Assembly (NCBI GenBank): GCA_031841125.1
Contig: CM063112.1
Span: forward strand, 65,120,057 to 65,184,056
Length of the DNA stretch: 64,000 bases
Source of the DNA: Acanthococcus lagerstroemiae
Taxonomy: Eukaryota; Arthropoda; Insecta; Hemiptera; Eriococcidae
Direction: 5' to 3'
The translations under genes and the position numbers were made by a program. Numbering within the stretch: the first letter of the stretch is position 1; each line of letters opens with the position of its first letter. The notes beneath the pieces were generated by a model, which saw only the letters and a list, made by a program, of their open reading frames with translations, had not been told where the DNA came from and searched no databases. Shown one piece after another: positions 1 through 13,500 of this stretch.

Positions 1-58
1 TGCAAACTGAAGAAGCAACTTGCGCACTAACCATGAGCGCTCGTGGAGTGGATACCGA
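1..58 (+). CDS. Penultimate exon (3' part) of an unidentified plus-strand gene
   Basis: An open frame runs from the window edge to a consensus donor (GA|gtaagtata, intron from 59). The codons read ...EEATCALTMSARGVDTE, and the two bases at the exon end complete a codon with the first base of the exon at 691. The upstream part lies outside the window, so the protein family cannot be identified. The ATG at 33 is in frame but need not be the start, because the frame is open upstream of it. I see the donor and frame directly; that this is an internal exon is inferred from the matching phase downstream. Confidence 0.55.
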
Positions 59-690
59 GTAAGTATAACAAAATAACTCTGATTGAACATCACAAAGTTT
101 CGAGTCGAAGTTGAAAGTTTCTCGCAATGTTCATTTCCTCGGTGAGTTTGTTCGCTCCCTTTTGAAAAATGAAGGAGATGGAAAAAATCGAAGTCAAAAT
201 CTGAATTTGAAGATAGCTTATGGTTTGCGAGCTAAAAGGAACTCATTATTTTTAGACTAACCTGCATTTCGATTTATCAGATGTAATTGTAAGAGTGACC
301 TTTGTAACGCGTAATTTTATGGTGCTTCGCAATGAAATAACGCTAGGTATCTATAGTGTCAACGTAAGTTTTATCTTAAAAGGAAGGAAGAACTAGCGGA
401 TCATTTTCTCGCAGGAAAAAGAAAGAAATGCGGGTGAAACTCCCGTTCAGAAGCAACTTTATCGTCATCCGGCTCGTCGCATCTCAGGGTTTGTCCAAAT
501 TAGAAACTAAATTCAAAAAATATTAGCTAAATAATGGATACTAGGCACCTATAGTTTACAATCACACTAGGTTCTGTTAGGGGACTTGAGGTCGAATGAC
601 GAGTGTGTTGCGGAGGAGGGGAATGGTAGTTTGTGAATTAGTTACTTTTACTTACTAACATTAAAACATAATTTTCCGTTTTATTTCTAG

Positions 691-874
691 AGCGGACGCA
701 GGCGAGGAAGGAGAACGCAAGAAAACGAAAATGCCAGGCAGTGGTAGTAGCGACGACAATATTGTCGGCATGCTAACGAATGCGACCAACAACGTGGTGG
801 GTAAAGTAGGTGATATGGTTGGCAAAGGTATCGGAGGCATATCGACAAAATTTGGAGCAGGCAGTTGGTTTTGA
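691..874 (+). CDS. Terminal exon of the same unidentified gene; Gly-rich amphipathic C-terminus
   Basis: A pyrimidine-rich tract and acceptor (ttatttctag) precede 691. The exon opens in the phase left by the donor at 58 and ends with TGA at 872-874. It encodes an acidic/basic linker (DAGEEGERKKTK) followed by a segment with regularly spaced Gly and Val (NNVVGKVGDMVGKGIGG), ending in GAGSWF. The periodic small and hydrophobic residues suggest an amphipathic helix of the membrane-associating type. I do not recognise the family. No signal peptide or transmembrane segment is visible in this tail. The 3' UTR should start at 875; ATTAAA near 1651 and AATAAA near 2266 are possible polyadenylation signals. 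Confidence 0.6.
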
Positions 875-3100
875 ATTTCGGCTATATTATTCTGCGGGTT
901 GCTCGCGATGCTGACAAATAATGCATGGTTGACGACCTACACGCGTGTTGTCGCGCTACTCGAGTTGAAGCGTTTCGCCATAGGTACCTACGTCTGTTTG
1001 TGTAGTATATTGTACCTGGGAAAGAGGCGTTTACGTGAAAATGTGATACTCGGCCGTGTCGTTTTCGATGCGTCTTACGACTAAGACGAGGTAGCAATCG
1101 AGAGACGCAAGAACTAGTCTCCGTGTCCTAGCCTTAACGATAGATACCGTACCAAAGATGACAAACTGCTGTATGTAGGCCACGTGCGTAGGGAGTTCTT
1201 ACGCACTTTCCCGCTAACCGATACCGTATTCCCCGCTTACATCGAATAGCGAATATTCGTGAGAAATTATTCGTTACATCAGGAGTAGTCGCCTGGTACT
1301 TATTCGAGTGCTGTAGGTATCCATTACAGGGAGAATGCCAAAACTTCCCCCGTGACAGATGCAGTGATATTATAATATCTTATCACAGGTTACAGTCATT
1401 CCATATCAAATTGCCCAATTTTTCAGTGTCAGATCGCTAGGTTTGTTTTTTTCAATTTTCACGGCTTAGTTATCCTTTTCCCCACACTTCCGGAGTTCCT
1501 TTCCATTCATAACTACCCTAATTTGTGACACAAAGAGGACCGATCGAGATTTTCACATTTTTGAATTATCGTCATTTTGAAGCCTCGTTCGTATCTTCGG
1601 AACTGTCTTTAAATACTTGTAAATCCTAAATTTCATACTTTTGGAATATTAAAAAAGAATCTACGTTTTTTTTTTTTTGCAACTATTTCTTATTCATTTT
1701 CCGAATATGGACTCGAAATTAATTAAATTCGCCGTGAAAAGGTGTTTTAAAGCCAATGATTAAATGATTTCGAATCGGGACGAAAATTAGGTCTAAAAAT
1801 TCTTACATACCTACTACCTATCTCTTCAGTTGTTGCAAAAGTGTGATTCGTGCTGTGCCAGTATTGGAAGACTATTCGAGCGAGAAGAAATATCTCCGTT
1901 GAAATTTGAAGACTACATTCGTAATATGTATACATGGAAATTAATGCGAACCGGAAATGAAATTCACCGGACGTATCATATAAAATTTACAAATCGAGAA
2001 AATTCCAAAATTAATTTTGAAAATAAGAACAAGAACGTCGTCGGGAAACTTCTACAATTGTACCGGTGGACAATAGGCTATCTTGTGTCATAGTTTCAGA
2101 TCTTTGAAGTGTGCTAGATACTCTCCTTACGTATCGCCATGTCAAAAATTCAGTCGCTGATAAGATGAAAAAAATTAGCAAAAAAGAAGTTCATAATGGA
2201 CGACAATGAAAGAAGACATACAGGGGGACGTAGCGAAGAGTTAAAATGTTTAAAATTGTTAAATTTTCAATAAATTGACTGGAGTCAAAATTTCCCCAAA
2301 TATCACAATTTGTTTGTATTAGCAGAAAAAAAGAAAAAAAGAAAACCTCGAGTCAAAACTAAATTTCCAGGTAGGTATCAAAATTTGTTTGTATTAAAAA
2401 AAAAAGTTTTAACTTGTGTGATTTTCCCAACTCCAGCGGAGGCTTGGAAGGCCACCTGCCTCCCCCCTCCCCGTGTCCCCTTTATTTTCGTTCCTGAAGA
2501 CATAATAATAAACTGAATGACGCACATCTCACTTTTTTATCTCTTCTAATTCTGGAAATCCGAGGCTTCGAAATAGATAGTATTTCAAAAATGTGAAAAT
2601 TCAACCCTCCCCCCTGTACGCTCCAAATTTTGGAAATGGGGAGTGGAAGTCGGCTTTAAAGGTTCTTTGGGAAGAGTAATTGATCGATAAAATTCGAAAT
2701 GAACGTAGCGATCGAGAACTTAATACGACTGCGATTAGTCCTTACGGAATGTTTCTGTCTATTCATATAATAGGGAGCTTTTGTACGTCTCCAATAACGG
2801 ATACTGCATTATTTTAAGTACCTTTTGAAGAAGCCTCTATTAGACAAATAGCCGAATACGGTACCCGTTCACAAGATCCCGCAGAAACTCGTTATTAGGC
2901 ATATTATCACCACGGATGTGTATGTGTATGTATAAAGATTAATTTGTTTAATTTGTCCGTTATATACGTACATGATATTCTAAATCCGTATTTCATCTAT
3001 TATTTCATGCAATCGAGTAATTCGTAGTTTATTTTATACACATTTTCTCGTAGGAATGACTTATGATATACTACATAATATACTGTACCTAGTGTAGCAT

Positions 3101-3200
3101 ACCATACACCATACACCATACACCATACCACCATACCATACCATACCATACCATACCATACCATACCATACCATACCATACCATACCATACCGTACCGTA
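3101..3200. repeat. (ACCAT)n pentanucleotide microsatellite
   Basis: The block begins with imperfect 7-mer units (ACCATAC), then becomes an almost pure run of CCATA units to about 3190, decaying to CCGTA at the right edge. It is a simple tandem repeat with no associated gene. Confidence 0.95.
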
Positions 3201-5219
3201 CTGTATATCCCATATTATAAACTTGGGGCGTTCAAACTTCTACCGGTTGCGATCGACTTGCCAGTAGTTAATGAATCATCGGCGGGCTACTCAAACTGGG
3301 AAATCACAAAGTAGAGTATTGCTGTACGTAGTTGTCTTTAAAACGAATCACATTTCCAGACCATGGCACACGAGCTATCAGAAATGTCTTCGGAATGAAC
3401 CGGTCGATCTTAATTGACTTTTCGAACACTTCTGCTATTAATTACCCCTACCTACTATACTATACGACGTTTTATTTAATACTTATGTACATTTATTCAA
3501 CAACAGTCATAACAACGGGTGCTGTTAAAATTCGTACGTCGTCGACAGGAGGTAATGAGTTATTCGTGCGATCGCGACCTGCCTGCTTTCTTCCTTGTGT
3601 CCGTTTTTCAGTTTAATAAGGCTCGAATATCTGGCAATAATGACTTTCGATACAGTCCGACAACTGCGCCTAATCTTTAGCCGAAGCAAAGTATTCGTAT
3701 ACCGCCCGTGTCCCCGTCAGCTTGTTCGAATACCATCGATATTTTGGAGCTACCAGCCCAGGCACTGTTCGAGTCCGTATTATTTTTAAAGTGTCCATTC
3801 GCGAAAGATTCTTTCACTCTGTTAGTGCGTCTATAAAGTTACAGACTAAGGTCTGTCTAAGACTAATTGAGACTGTGGTAGTTGTTGTAACTCCTATTTT
3901 CTTCTATCATCTCGAATCCGTTTGCCTTTTTTTCCATTTTTATTATACATAAGTAGGTGTACCTATTATTTACGTGCTCGATTCTCATCGTCTCATACTC
4001 CGTATTGTATTATTACCTATTATCTATTATTATTAGGTACTTTTTTTCTTTTCTCGTGTAGTCTCTTTTCAAATCCCTCCCCTGTTCTTTTTTCTCGATC
4101 TTACTTTCTAAATTTCAAAATAATGCCTTAATCGCTTCTATTTTGACGCTGTTTATAATTTAATCTACGTGTTTTCATCATCCGCGTGAATAAGTATAAT
4201 AGGTACGACAGAAGGAAGTCCTCGTGGAATTAAATATTTGCCTAATAAACATACAAGTAGCGCGAGTCTGAATTCACCGGATAGATTCGAATTCAGGTTT
4301 CTTGGACGAGTATAAATAATACATAAATGTACGAAATATTTATGTAGATTACATACCTACACACCTGACATTCGTTGACGAGAATGATTCGATTTTTCGT
4401 CGATTTTCACGAAAGTATACTTCCCTACATTACTTCAGTTATACGTATAACGGAAAGTCACGAGCCCAATGCAATCAAGCTACGGAGGAACAACTCACTC
4501 GAATCAATTTAGATTATTTTTCGATTCTTAAACTGATATTTGACTTAGACTAGTCTCGATAATCAGCATGTTAGAATCTAATACGCGAATTAATTAGATT
4601 AGGTAATCTAAACCAAGTATAAGTTCGGTTGGAGAATAATCGAAATTGATCGGAGCTTTACTTATCGCCTAATAACGTTTATGACTGTCACGTAACCGAT
4701 GGCTAGTGGGTGCGTACGTAAGTTTACATACATATCCTACCTTCCTTACTTACCTACCTACGTATGTAGCGAGTTCGGGGTTGTCACTACCATTAAGAAA
4801 AAGATCGATAAGTGTACTCGTATGGCACGAAATCGGACGGAGAACTAAAGTCAGCGAGAGTATCGACAGAATTCTAATCTCGAGTCACTGCCTAGCCGGC
4901 CAATAAGATAATAAAACTAGGGCAAAAGAGAAAGAAAGAGGGGAAACGAGGTGATATGTAAGGGATGAACACGTGCGCATAAAAAACTTGGACGGTCGAG
5001 GAAGCAAAAAAAAAAAAAACAAAAAAAAAACAAACATACAAACTATGTACAAAGAAGTTGGTAGCTACTTCAGAAGTCGATCATTGGTGGAGAGCCCCGC
5101 ACATTAGGTACTCGTATATGAAATTAATAACGCAGTGCAGGGCGTATTATTGCTTAAATGAGCGTACAGGGATGCGTTCTGAATAAAAACAGCAAGACTC
5201 GCATGTTTACCCGAGAGTG

Positions 5220-5261
5220 TTGTCATTTTCACTCGGGGAACTTTTCAGTGTGAAAATGACA
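5220..5261. repeat. Short inverted repeat (hairpin)
   Basis: TGTCATTTTCAC at 5220-5231 is repeated inverted as GTGAAAATGACA at 5250-5261 with an 18-base loop. Further out, TTACCCGAG occurs on both sides (near 5210 and 5297). It may be the core of a degraded MITE. Confidence 0.5.
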
Positions 5262-7839
5262 CTTGTTACACCATTCCAGACACGGGTAAAAGGTGTTACC
5301 CGAGTCAAATACTCGACTAGACTAATTCCGAACGATTTTCTCCATTCGTCCGGGTACATGAAATTCTTAATCTGAATGACGTTCATTTTACTCGGACGCG
5401 CCCAGGCGTTTATTGTGAATGCAACCCTGATATATAGCTACTTAAGTTATGTACGTACCTATACTTACTGTGTACAGTGCATCCTTGTACGGTACTATTT
5501 TGAATTGTGTGCAGTTTACTTACATTACCTTACTTTTGTACAGTATACCGTCCTGGTGTTAATCGAAATGGGAGTTGAATCGCTCCTGGGGAGCGCTGCA
5601 GTTAACTGTAATAAATATGTACGATACACACTAACACTACACTAAACACAAAAATTAATTCGAGACGTGACAATATCGATTTGTTCTATTTTTTATGTGG
5701 GGCGCCTTCCTTGTTTTATGAACGTATGACGTCGATTCACTTTGGAAGACCATTTTTCGTTGGAGTCCGTGATGCGCAGAATCGCATTCATGTAGTATCT
5801 ATCTTCAAAAATTGTAATTTTTAAGGATAATTTTAATATATCGAATCATCGCCTGTACATTTCTTATGGGGGCGATTAATTTCCCTTAGGTGCTTAGGTG
5901 CTCGTATAACTTTGAAGTTACTAGTTCCGCTACCGGACGTCAACCACTTTGCGTTCAACTCCCAATAGATTTGCGTCATGTACGACTGTCGGTACTACAT
6001 GTACAGCAGCACCGTACCGTATTATCAACTCTTACGACTGTATATTGAAATGCTGTAATATTTACAGACCGACTTGTACAACCTATGTATTAAAATGTTA
6101 TACTTAACTACTGTGTTCATTAAACATGCGTAAGGCCATCCATTCTTTTATTTACTTATTGGTCGCTACAGTTCGCCCTATTCTTCCACCTTTTTGCTCT
6201 CTTAATTCTTATCGCTGCAAGAATAAGCTATAAGCTCGTATTAATTCATCTCTGTCAGTAATCACTTCGAGTTGAATATTTTTGTTCAACTCGAATTGAT
6301 TTCCCTCGGTTTTCTCTTAATTTTTTCTTTCTTTCTCGTTTCATATATATTCGAATATAACTTACTTACGTACTTACTCTTTTACTTACTTACTCATTTA
6401 CATGCATACATACATAAATACATACGGGTGTATACAAAATTTTCGACTTTTTATTTTATTTATTAACTTTTACAGGGTGATATTTTTTAAGATGTTCGCT
6501 TTGGTTCCAAAACATCACATTAATTATTTCAAGTACAATCGCAAAAAGTCGCGTAAAAAGTACCTAATCGACTAGTTCGTAAGATTAAATTGTATTAGTC
6601 GACCGTGTCGTTGGGAAATTCTTATTCTTACTCGCTCAAATTTACAATTATTACCAAACCATACCATTTGTAATCTCCAAACACTACATTAGCGATTTTT
6701 GTTTCTTAGCAAACTGTACCATTTGTAATCTTCAAACCCAAAATTAGTAAATTTTATTCTTCCCCTCGTACTTTCTACCGAAGTTATCAAGCTTACTTCT
6801 ATTATTCTTTATAATATATCGCATTTTTTTTTCTTTACCTACATGTGTACCTGTATACCTACTAATATGTACATACATATTATAATAGTCTATCCACCTA
6901 TCTTGTACGAATTTGGTACGATCTACATGCGCATGTACTATATGTACCGCCTACTTACCTTCGGTTCCCAATTTTATACCAAAAGCTATAAAAAAGGGTT
7001 TTTATTCACATTTCTTATCGGTTTTATAGTTACGAATGCCAAAGGTAACTTTTTTTCTCTCCTATTTCATTATGTTGTATAACTTTTATCTCTTGTGATT
7101 TCTCGAGTGAACGCCGAAGCGTAATCGGAACATGTATTTTTTGCGACGTCCCGCGTATTTTTCTTTTACTTCATTTTCCTTTTTCCTTAGCCGATTTCTT
7201 TCACGATAAGGTCATATTTTTCCATTTTCATTGATTATATTCACGTAAAATACCACATCCGTTTATTTTACTGCGTTGCAATATAATATCTATTATAATA
7301 TGGTTATACGAACGTGTTTAAGATACGTTTTAAAATAAACAAAAATATATTTTTACCCGTTGTTTTTTGTACCCAGCATTAACGCGTTTCGAATCAGGAA
7401 ATTCAAGTCATATGCCTAGATTTACGAGTACATAGTATGTACCTGGGCGTTTGTTAAATTTCCGAATACATCGGGACTCGATATACCAGATAGTCTACCT
7501 ATCGGTGATTATGGATAATTTTTTTAGCATATCGATAACTGGGCGCGCATTAGTTTGTTTTCTGGCTATACCTATTTACCTAGTGAACATGGGTCAAGTA
7601 AATACGAAATTTCGAAGAATATGGCAACGCCTTCAACATGGTGAACATGCAACACCTACGGCACCAATTGTCATTTGAAATCTCCAATTTCCTGGGGCGA
7701 ACTAATAAAACGCGGAAATCTTTTGATTGGAGATAGCTAGAGCGCAACGATTTGAAATCTTGGATAGAGGAGACAATTTTTAATAAGACCGACCCTTCAC
7801 CCGAAAAAAAAAGACATGATGTATAGTATGGAGAAATTT

Positions 7840-9760
7840 TCAAAATTCGAGAAAATCAAAAATTTCTATTGAAAGACTGCTTGTTAGTCAATTTTTCACG
7901 CTGAGTTCGAATTCGTTGTTCAAATTTGGGGACGGCGCTCCGTTGCCGAGAAACACAAATTGGAAAACATTTTTGTGTTTGCGCCTTCGATGCGTTGGAT
8001 ATGCCACACAACGCGCGGATATCGAACCCATTGGTTGTTTATTTTGGTGCGAACCGCATTGCAGATCCAACCAATTTAAGGCGTTTCTACATTTTTCAAG
8101 AACGAGCAAAATTGCCGAGATGTGGTCAAAAAATGTAGAAACGCCTTAAATTGGTTGGATCTGCAATGCGGTTCGCACCAAAATAAACAACCAATGGGTT
8201 CGAAATTTGCGCGATGTGTGGCATATCCAACGCATCGAAGGAGCAAACACAAAAATGTGTTCAAATTGGTGTTTCTCGGCAACGAAGCGTCGCCGACAAA
8301 TTTTGAATACGGAATTCGAACTCGACGTTAAAAATTGAGTAATCGGCACCCGCGATGACGCCGAAGCTCTCCGAAAATTTTTTCGTCCCAAAAAAGACAC
8401 GATGTATATAGTATGGCGAAATTTTGAAAATTTTCAAAAATCAAAACTTGAAATGAAACGCTGGATCCTACTCAATTTTTCACGCATCGTTCGAAATCGG
8501 TGCTCAAATTTTTTTACGGCGCTTCGTTGCCGAGAAACACAAATTGGAAAACATTTTTGTGTTTGCGCCTTCGATGCGTTGGCTATGCCACACATAGCGC
8601 AAATTTCGAACCCATTGGTTGTTTATTTTGGTGCGAACCGCATTGCAGATCCAACCAATTTAAGGCGTTTCTACATTTTTCAAGAACGAGCAAAATTGCC
8701 GAGATGTGGTCTAAAAATGACTGCTGCACAAATTTCGAGACGAACTCGAATCCGTTGTCAAAATTGAGCTGGAGTCATTTTTTGACCCAAATTGATCAAT
8801 TTTTCCAACTTTTTCGAGTGTATCTCGGGAATGGAGCGTCGCCGCCAAATTGCAACAACGTGTTCAAACTCAGCGTGAAAAATTGAGTAAAAAAAATTAA
8901 TAATTCGGAATTTTTGATTTTCTCAAAATTTGAAAATTTCTCCATACCATACATCATGTCTTTTTTGGGCCGAAAAAATTGTCGGAGAGCGTCGGCGTCG
9001 GCGCTGGCGATGATTACCCAGTTTTTCGAGACGAATTTGAGTCCGTTGTCAAAATTGAGCTACAGTCAATTTTTGACCCATTTTGACCACATTTTCGAGT
9101 GCGCCTTCGATACGTTGCATATGCCACACATCGCACATAAATGCAACCCATTGTACCTTCTATTTTTCTGGGGTGAACCGACAATTCGCGAATAATTTTG
9201 TAACGAAGGCAGTTAGAGCAGTGCGGTTTGAAATTCTGGATAGAGGAGAGAATTTCGAATGAAACTTATTTTTCAGTTTTCCTCTAGCAGTCTCCAATCC
9301 AAAGTTTTTCGCCTTTTACCAGTTCGCCCCAGGAAATTTGCAATCTCGCAAATGCATATTCGGGCGAATTGTATTAGTTTTTCGAGACGAATTCGAATCC
9401 GTTGTCAAAATTGAGCGGCGACGCTCCGTTGCCCAGGTACACTCGAAAATGTGGTCAAAATGGGTCAAATAAAGAAGAATGTCGAAACGCCTTCAACGCG
9501 GTGGACCTGCAATACCTCCTGCACCAATTGACTTCTTCGAACGCGAAAATCATTTGATTGGAGATAGCTTGAGCGATGGGGTTGGAAAATTTGGAATGCG
9601 GAGACAATTTTAAATAAGACCCACTCTACACCCGAGAAAAAAGTTTTTCGACACAAAAAAGACATGATGTATAGCATGGAGAAATTTCCTAAATTCGAGA
9701 AAATCAAAAATTTCGAATTAAAGACTGTTTTTCACTCAATTTTTCACGCTGAGTTCGACA
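7840..9760. repeat. Dispersed fold-back repeats on the left flank of the satellite
   Basis: A mosaic of related segments in both orientations. The segment at about 7911-8140 (containing CCGAGAAACACAAATTGG) recurs inverted at about 8125-8330 and direct at about 8500-8720. Short blocks such as GTATGGAGAAATTTTC, CAATTTTTCACGCTGAGTTC and GTTGTCAAAATTGAGC recur through the interval. Open frames on opposite strands therefore give nearly the same peptide, which marks them as by-products of the inverted repeats rather than genes. Confidence 0.8.
7911..8335. repeat. Inverted repeat pair, arms about 200 bp
   Basis: Left arm 7911-8125 and right arm about 8126-8335 are inverted copies separated by almost no spacer. 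The text around the centre (GTAGAAACGCC and GGCGTTTCTAC) is self-complementary. A third, direct copy at 8500-8720 shows that the arm is a unit of a larger repeat family. It could extrude as a long hairpin. Confidence 0.8.
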
Positions 9761-10540
9761 TTATGGAGCCTTCGATGGCGTGAGTATGCCACACAATGAA
9801 CGCCAATTGACCCCTTCGAACTATGAAAATCTGCGGACTGGGAATAGCTAGAGGAAAACGGTTTGAAATTTTGAGATCAAATTGATCTCCTCTTTCGAAA
9901 ATGTCAACCCGTTTCGCTGCAGCTGCCGCCAATCCAAAGATTTTTGCATTTTATTAGTTCGCCCCAGAGAAATTAGCGACTTCGAAAACGTCAATTGGCG
10001 TATGAGAAATAGCATATTTTATTCTTCGAAGGCGTCGCAATTGTATTTCAAATTTTATAAATTCTGGTAATGCCTTCAGCAGTCGAATATGCAACTCAAC
10101 ATACACCAATTGACTTTTTCGAAACGGCGAATTTCTCTGGGGGGAACTAATAAAACGTGAAAATCTCTGGACTGGGGATAGCTAGAGGAAAACGGTTTGA
10201 AATTTTGAGATCAAATTGATCTCCTCTTTCCAAAGTGTCAACCCGTTTCGCAGTAGCTGCCGCCAATCCAAAGATTTTTGCATCTTTTGAGTTCGCCCCA
10301 GAGGAATTAGCGATTTCGAAAACGTCAGCGAATATACTGAAAATGCCTTCAGCACGTCGAATATGCAACTCAACATACACCAATTGACTTTTTCGAAACG
10401 GCGAATTTCTCTGGGGGAACTAATAAAACGTGAAAATCTCCGGACTGGGGATAGCTAGAGGAAAACGGTTTGAAATTTTGAGATCAAATTGATCTCCTCT
10501 TTCGAAAGTGTCAACCCGTTTCGCTGCAGCTGCCCCAATC
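9760..10540. repeat. Satellite array, left clean block
   Basis: Tandem monomers sharing the landmarks TGCCTTCAGCA, CTCAACATACACCAATTG, GGACTGGGGATAGCTAGAGG, GAGATCAAATTGATCTC, CAACCCGTTTCGC, CCAATCCAAAGATTTTTGCA and GTTCGCCCC. Adjacent landmark spacing is about 240-305 bp. Each monomer is an imperfect palindrome centred on GAGATCAAATTGATCTC: the left arm (TTTCTCTGGGGGGAACTAAT) pairs with the right arm (ATTAGTTCGCCCCAGAGAAA). Confidence 0.9.
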
Positions 10541-13500
10541 AAAGATTTTTGCATTTTTTAGTTCGCCCACAGAATAGAAAGTAATATAGCATTTTCATCG
10601 AAAACGTCAAGCAATTATACGATGAAAATGCTTCAATGAAATTAACTCAAATACCAATTCTTTCGAACAACTTTTCTGGGCGAAAATAAGGATTGGATTT
10701 AGTTGCAGAGGAAATAGGTTTGATTTATGAAATTGAAACTCCTTTCAAGTGTCAACAACATTAATACTCAGTTGCCCTTCCAAAGATTTGCATTTAATAG
10801 TTCACCCAGAAAATCCTTCGAACGTCGCGAATATAAATCCTTACACAATTCACTCAATAACAATTGCTTTTCAAAACGTGAAATTGATGGATAAGACGTT
10901 TGAAATGTCAAATTGATCTCCTCTCAAATTCATTTGAGCGCCCCAAAATTTGCATTTTATTGTTGCCAAGAAATTACTTTCGAAAAGTCAGCGAATATAT
11001 AAATGCTTCAACGCGAATTCACTAACATAACATGCTTCAACGGGAAAACGGCTGATAGCTAAGGAAACGTTTGAAATTTAAACCATTGATTCCTCTTTCA
11101 AATGTCAACGTTCGCTGCTCCTCATCAAAATTTGCATTTATTGTTCGCCCCAAGAAATTAGCACTTAAAACGTAATTGCTTGAGAAATAGCAATTTTTTT
11201 GAAGCTCCAATTGTTTTCAAATTATAAATTCTGTAATGCTTCACATGATATGCAATAATACACCAATGATTTTCGAAGCATTTTCTGGGGGAATAATAAA
11301 CGGAAATCTCGATGGATAGCTAGAGAAAAGGTTTGAAATTTTGAGACAAATTGATCTCTCTTTCAAGGTAACCGTTTCGCGTAGCTCCCCAATCCAAGTT
11401 TTTGCATTTTTTAGTTCGCCCCAAGAAATTAGCATTTCGAAAACTCAGCGAATATATGAAAATGCCTTCAGAGTCGAATGAATCACATACACCAATTGCT
11501 TTTTCAAAAGGTGAAAATCTCCGGACTGGGATACTGAGGAAACGTTTGAAATTTTGAACATGATCTCTCTTCGAAGTGTCAACCGTTCGCTGTGTCCATC
11601 AAAGATTTTGCATTTAGTCGCCAGAGAATTAGCGACTGAACGTCAATTGGCGTATGAGAAATAGCATATTATTCTTCAAGGTCGCAATTTTTCAATTTTA
11701 TAAATTTGTAATGCTCAGCACTCGAATATGCACTACATACACAATGACTTTTTCGAACGCGAATTTTGGGGGGAATATAAATGAAATCGGACGGGATAGC
11801 TAGAGGAAAACGGTTTGAAATTTTGAGATCAATTGATCTCCTTTCAAGTGTCACCGTTTCGCAGTAGCTGCCGCCAATCCAAAGATTTTTGCATTTTTAG
11901 TTCGCCCCAGAGAAATTAGCGACTTTCGAAAACGTCAGCGAATATACTGAAAATGCCTTCAGCACGTCGAATATGCAACTCAACATACACCAATTGCTTT
12001 TTCAAACGGGGTGAAAATCTCCGGACTGGGGATAGCTAGAGGAAACGGTTTGAAATTTTGAGATCAAATGATCTCCTCTTTCGAAAGTGTCAACCGTTTC
12101 GCTGAGCTGCGCCAATCCAAAGATTTTTGCATTTTTAGTTCGCCCAAGAAATTAGCATTTCGAAAAGTCAGCGAATATATAAAATGCCTTCAGCACGTCG
12201 AATATGCAACTCAACATACACCAATTGCTTTTTCAAAACGGTGAAAATCTCCGGACTGGGGATAGCTAGAGGAAAACGGTTTGAAATTTTGAGATCAAAT
12301 TGATCTCCTCTTTCGAAAGTGTCAACCCGTTTCGCTGTAGCTGCCTCCAATCCAAAGCATTTTTGCATTCTTTGATTGCTAGAGAAATAGCTATTATTCT
12401 CGAAAGCGTGCAATTGATTCAATTATAATCTGAAATGCCTTCAGCACGTCGAATATGCAACTCAACATACACCAATTGACTTTTTCAAAACGCGAATTTC
12501 TCTGGGAACTAATAAAACGTGAAATCTCCGGACTGGGATAGCTAGAGGAAAACGGTTTGAAATTTTGAGATCAAATTGATCTCCTTTTCCAAAGTGTCAC
12601 CCGTTTCGCAGAGCTGCCGCCAATCCAAAGATTTTTGCATTTTTAGTTCGCCCCAAGAAATTAGCATTTCGAAAACGTCACGAATATACTGAAAATGCCT
12701 TCAGCACGTCGAAATGCAACTCAACATACACCAATTGCTTTTCAAAACGTGAAAATCTCCGGATGGGGTAGCTAAGGAAACGTTTGAAATTTGAACAATT
12801 GATCTCCTTTTCAAATGTCAACCGTTTCGCGAGCTCCGCCAACCAAAGATTTTGCATTTTAGTTGCCCCAAGAATTAGCCATTTCGAAAACTCAGCGAAT
12901 ATACTGAAATGCCTTCACACGCGAAATGCAACTCAACATACACCAATTGCTTTTCAAACGGAAAATCCCGGACTGGGATACTAGAGGAAAACGGTTTGAA
13001 ATTGAACAATTGATCCTCTTTCAAAGTGTCAACCGTTTCGCGAGCTCGCCAATCAAAATTTTGCATTTTAGTTCGCCAGAGATTGCCATTTGAAAACTTA
13101 GCGAATATACTGTAATGCCTTCAGCACGTGAATATGCAACTCAACATACACCATAATTGACTTTTTCGAAACGGCGAATTTCTCTGGGGAACTAATAAAC
13201 GTGAAAATCTCCGGACTGGGATAGCTAGAGGAAAACGTTTGAAATTTGAGATCAAATGATCTCCTTTCAAAGTGTCAACCCGTTTCGCTGCTGCCGCCAA
13301 TCCAAAGATTTTGCATTTTTAGTTCGCCCAAGAATTAGCCATTTCGAAAACTCAGCGAATATACTGAAAATGCCTTCAGCACGTCGAAAATGCAACTCAA
13401 CATACACCAATTGCTTTTTCAAAACGGTGAAAATCTCCGGACTGGGGATAGCTAGAGGAAAACGGTTTGAAATTTTGAAAGCCAATTGATCTCCTCTTTC

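Larger units (their letters stand above)
875..7840. other. Intergenic region, no supportable gene
   Basis: About 7 kb of AT-rich sequence after the first gene. Short open frames occur on both strands but show no domain, no consistent splice architecture and biased low-complexity composition (for example Tyr/Leu-rich products from TAC/TTA-rich DNA around 6270-6470 and 6840-7080). The recurrent string TAGGTAC/TACCTA is conspicuous. Recognisable items are the pentanucleotide repeat at about 3101-3200, a short hairpin near 5220 and A/T runs at 1667 and 5007. Part of it is presumably the 3' UTR of the upstream gene. Confidence 0.5.

Noticed and set aside
7916..8886. Cys-containing frames on plus and minus strands (LPRNTNWKTFLCLRLRCVGY type)
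   Set aside because: The same peptide arises from inverted copies of one repeat, and the fourth copy is frameshifted. No start context or splice sites fit a gene.
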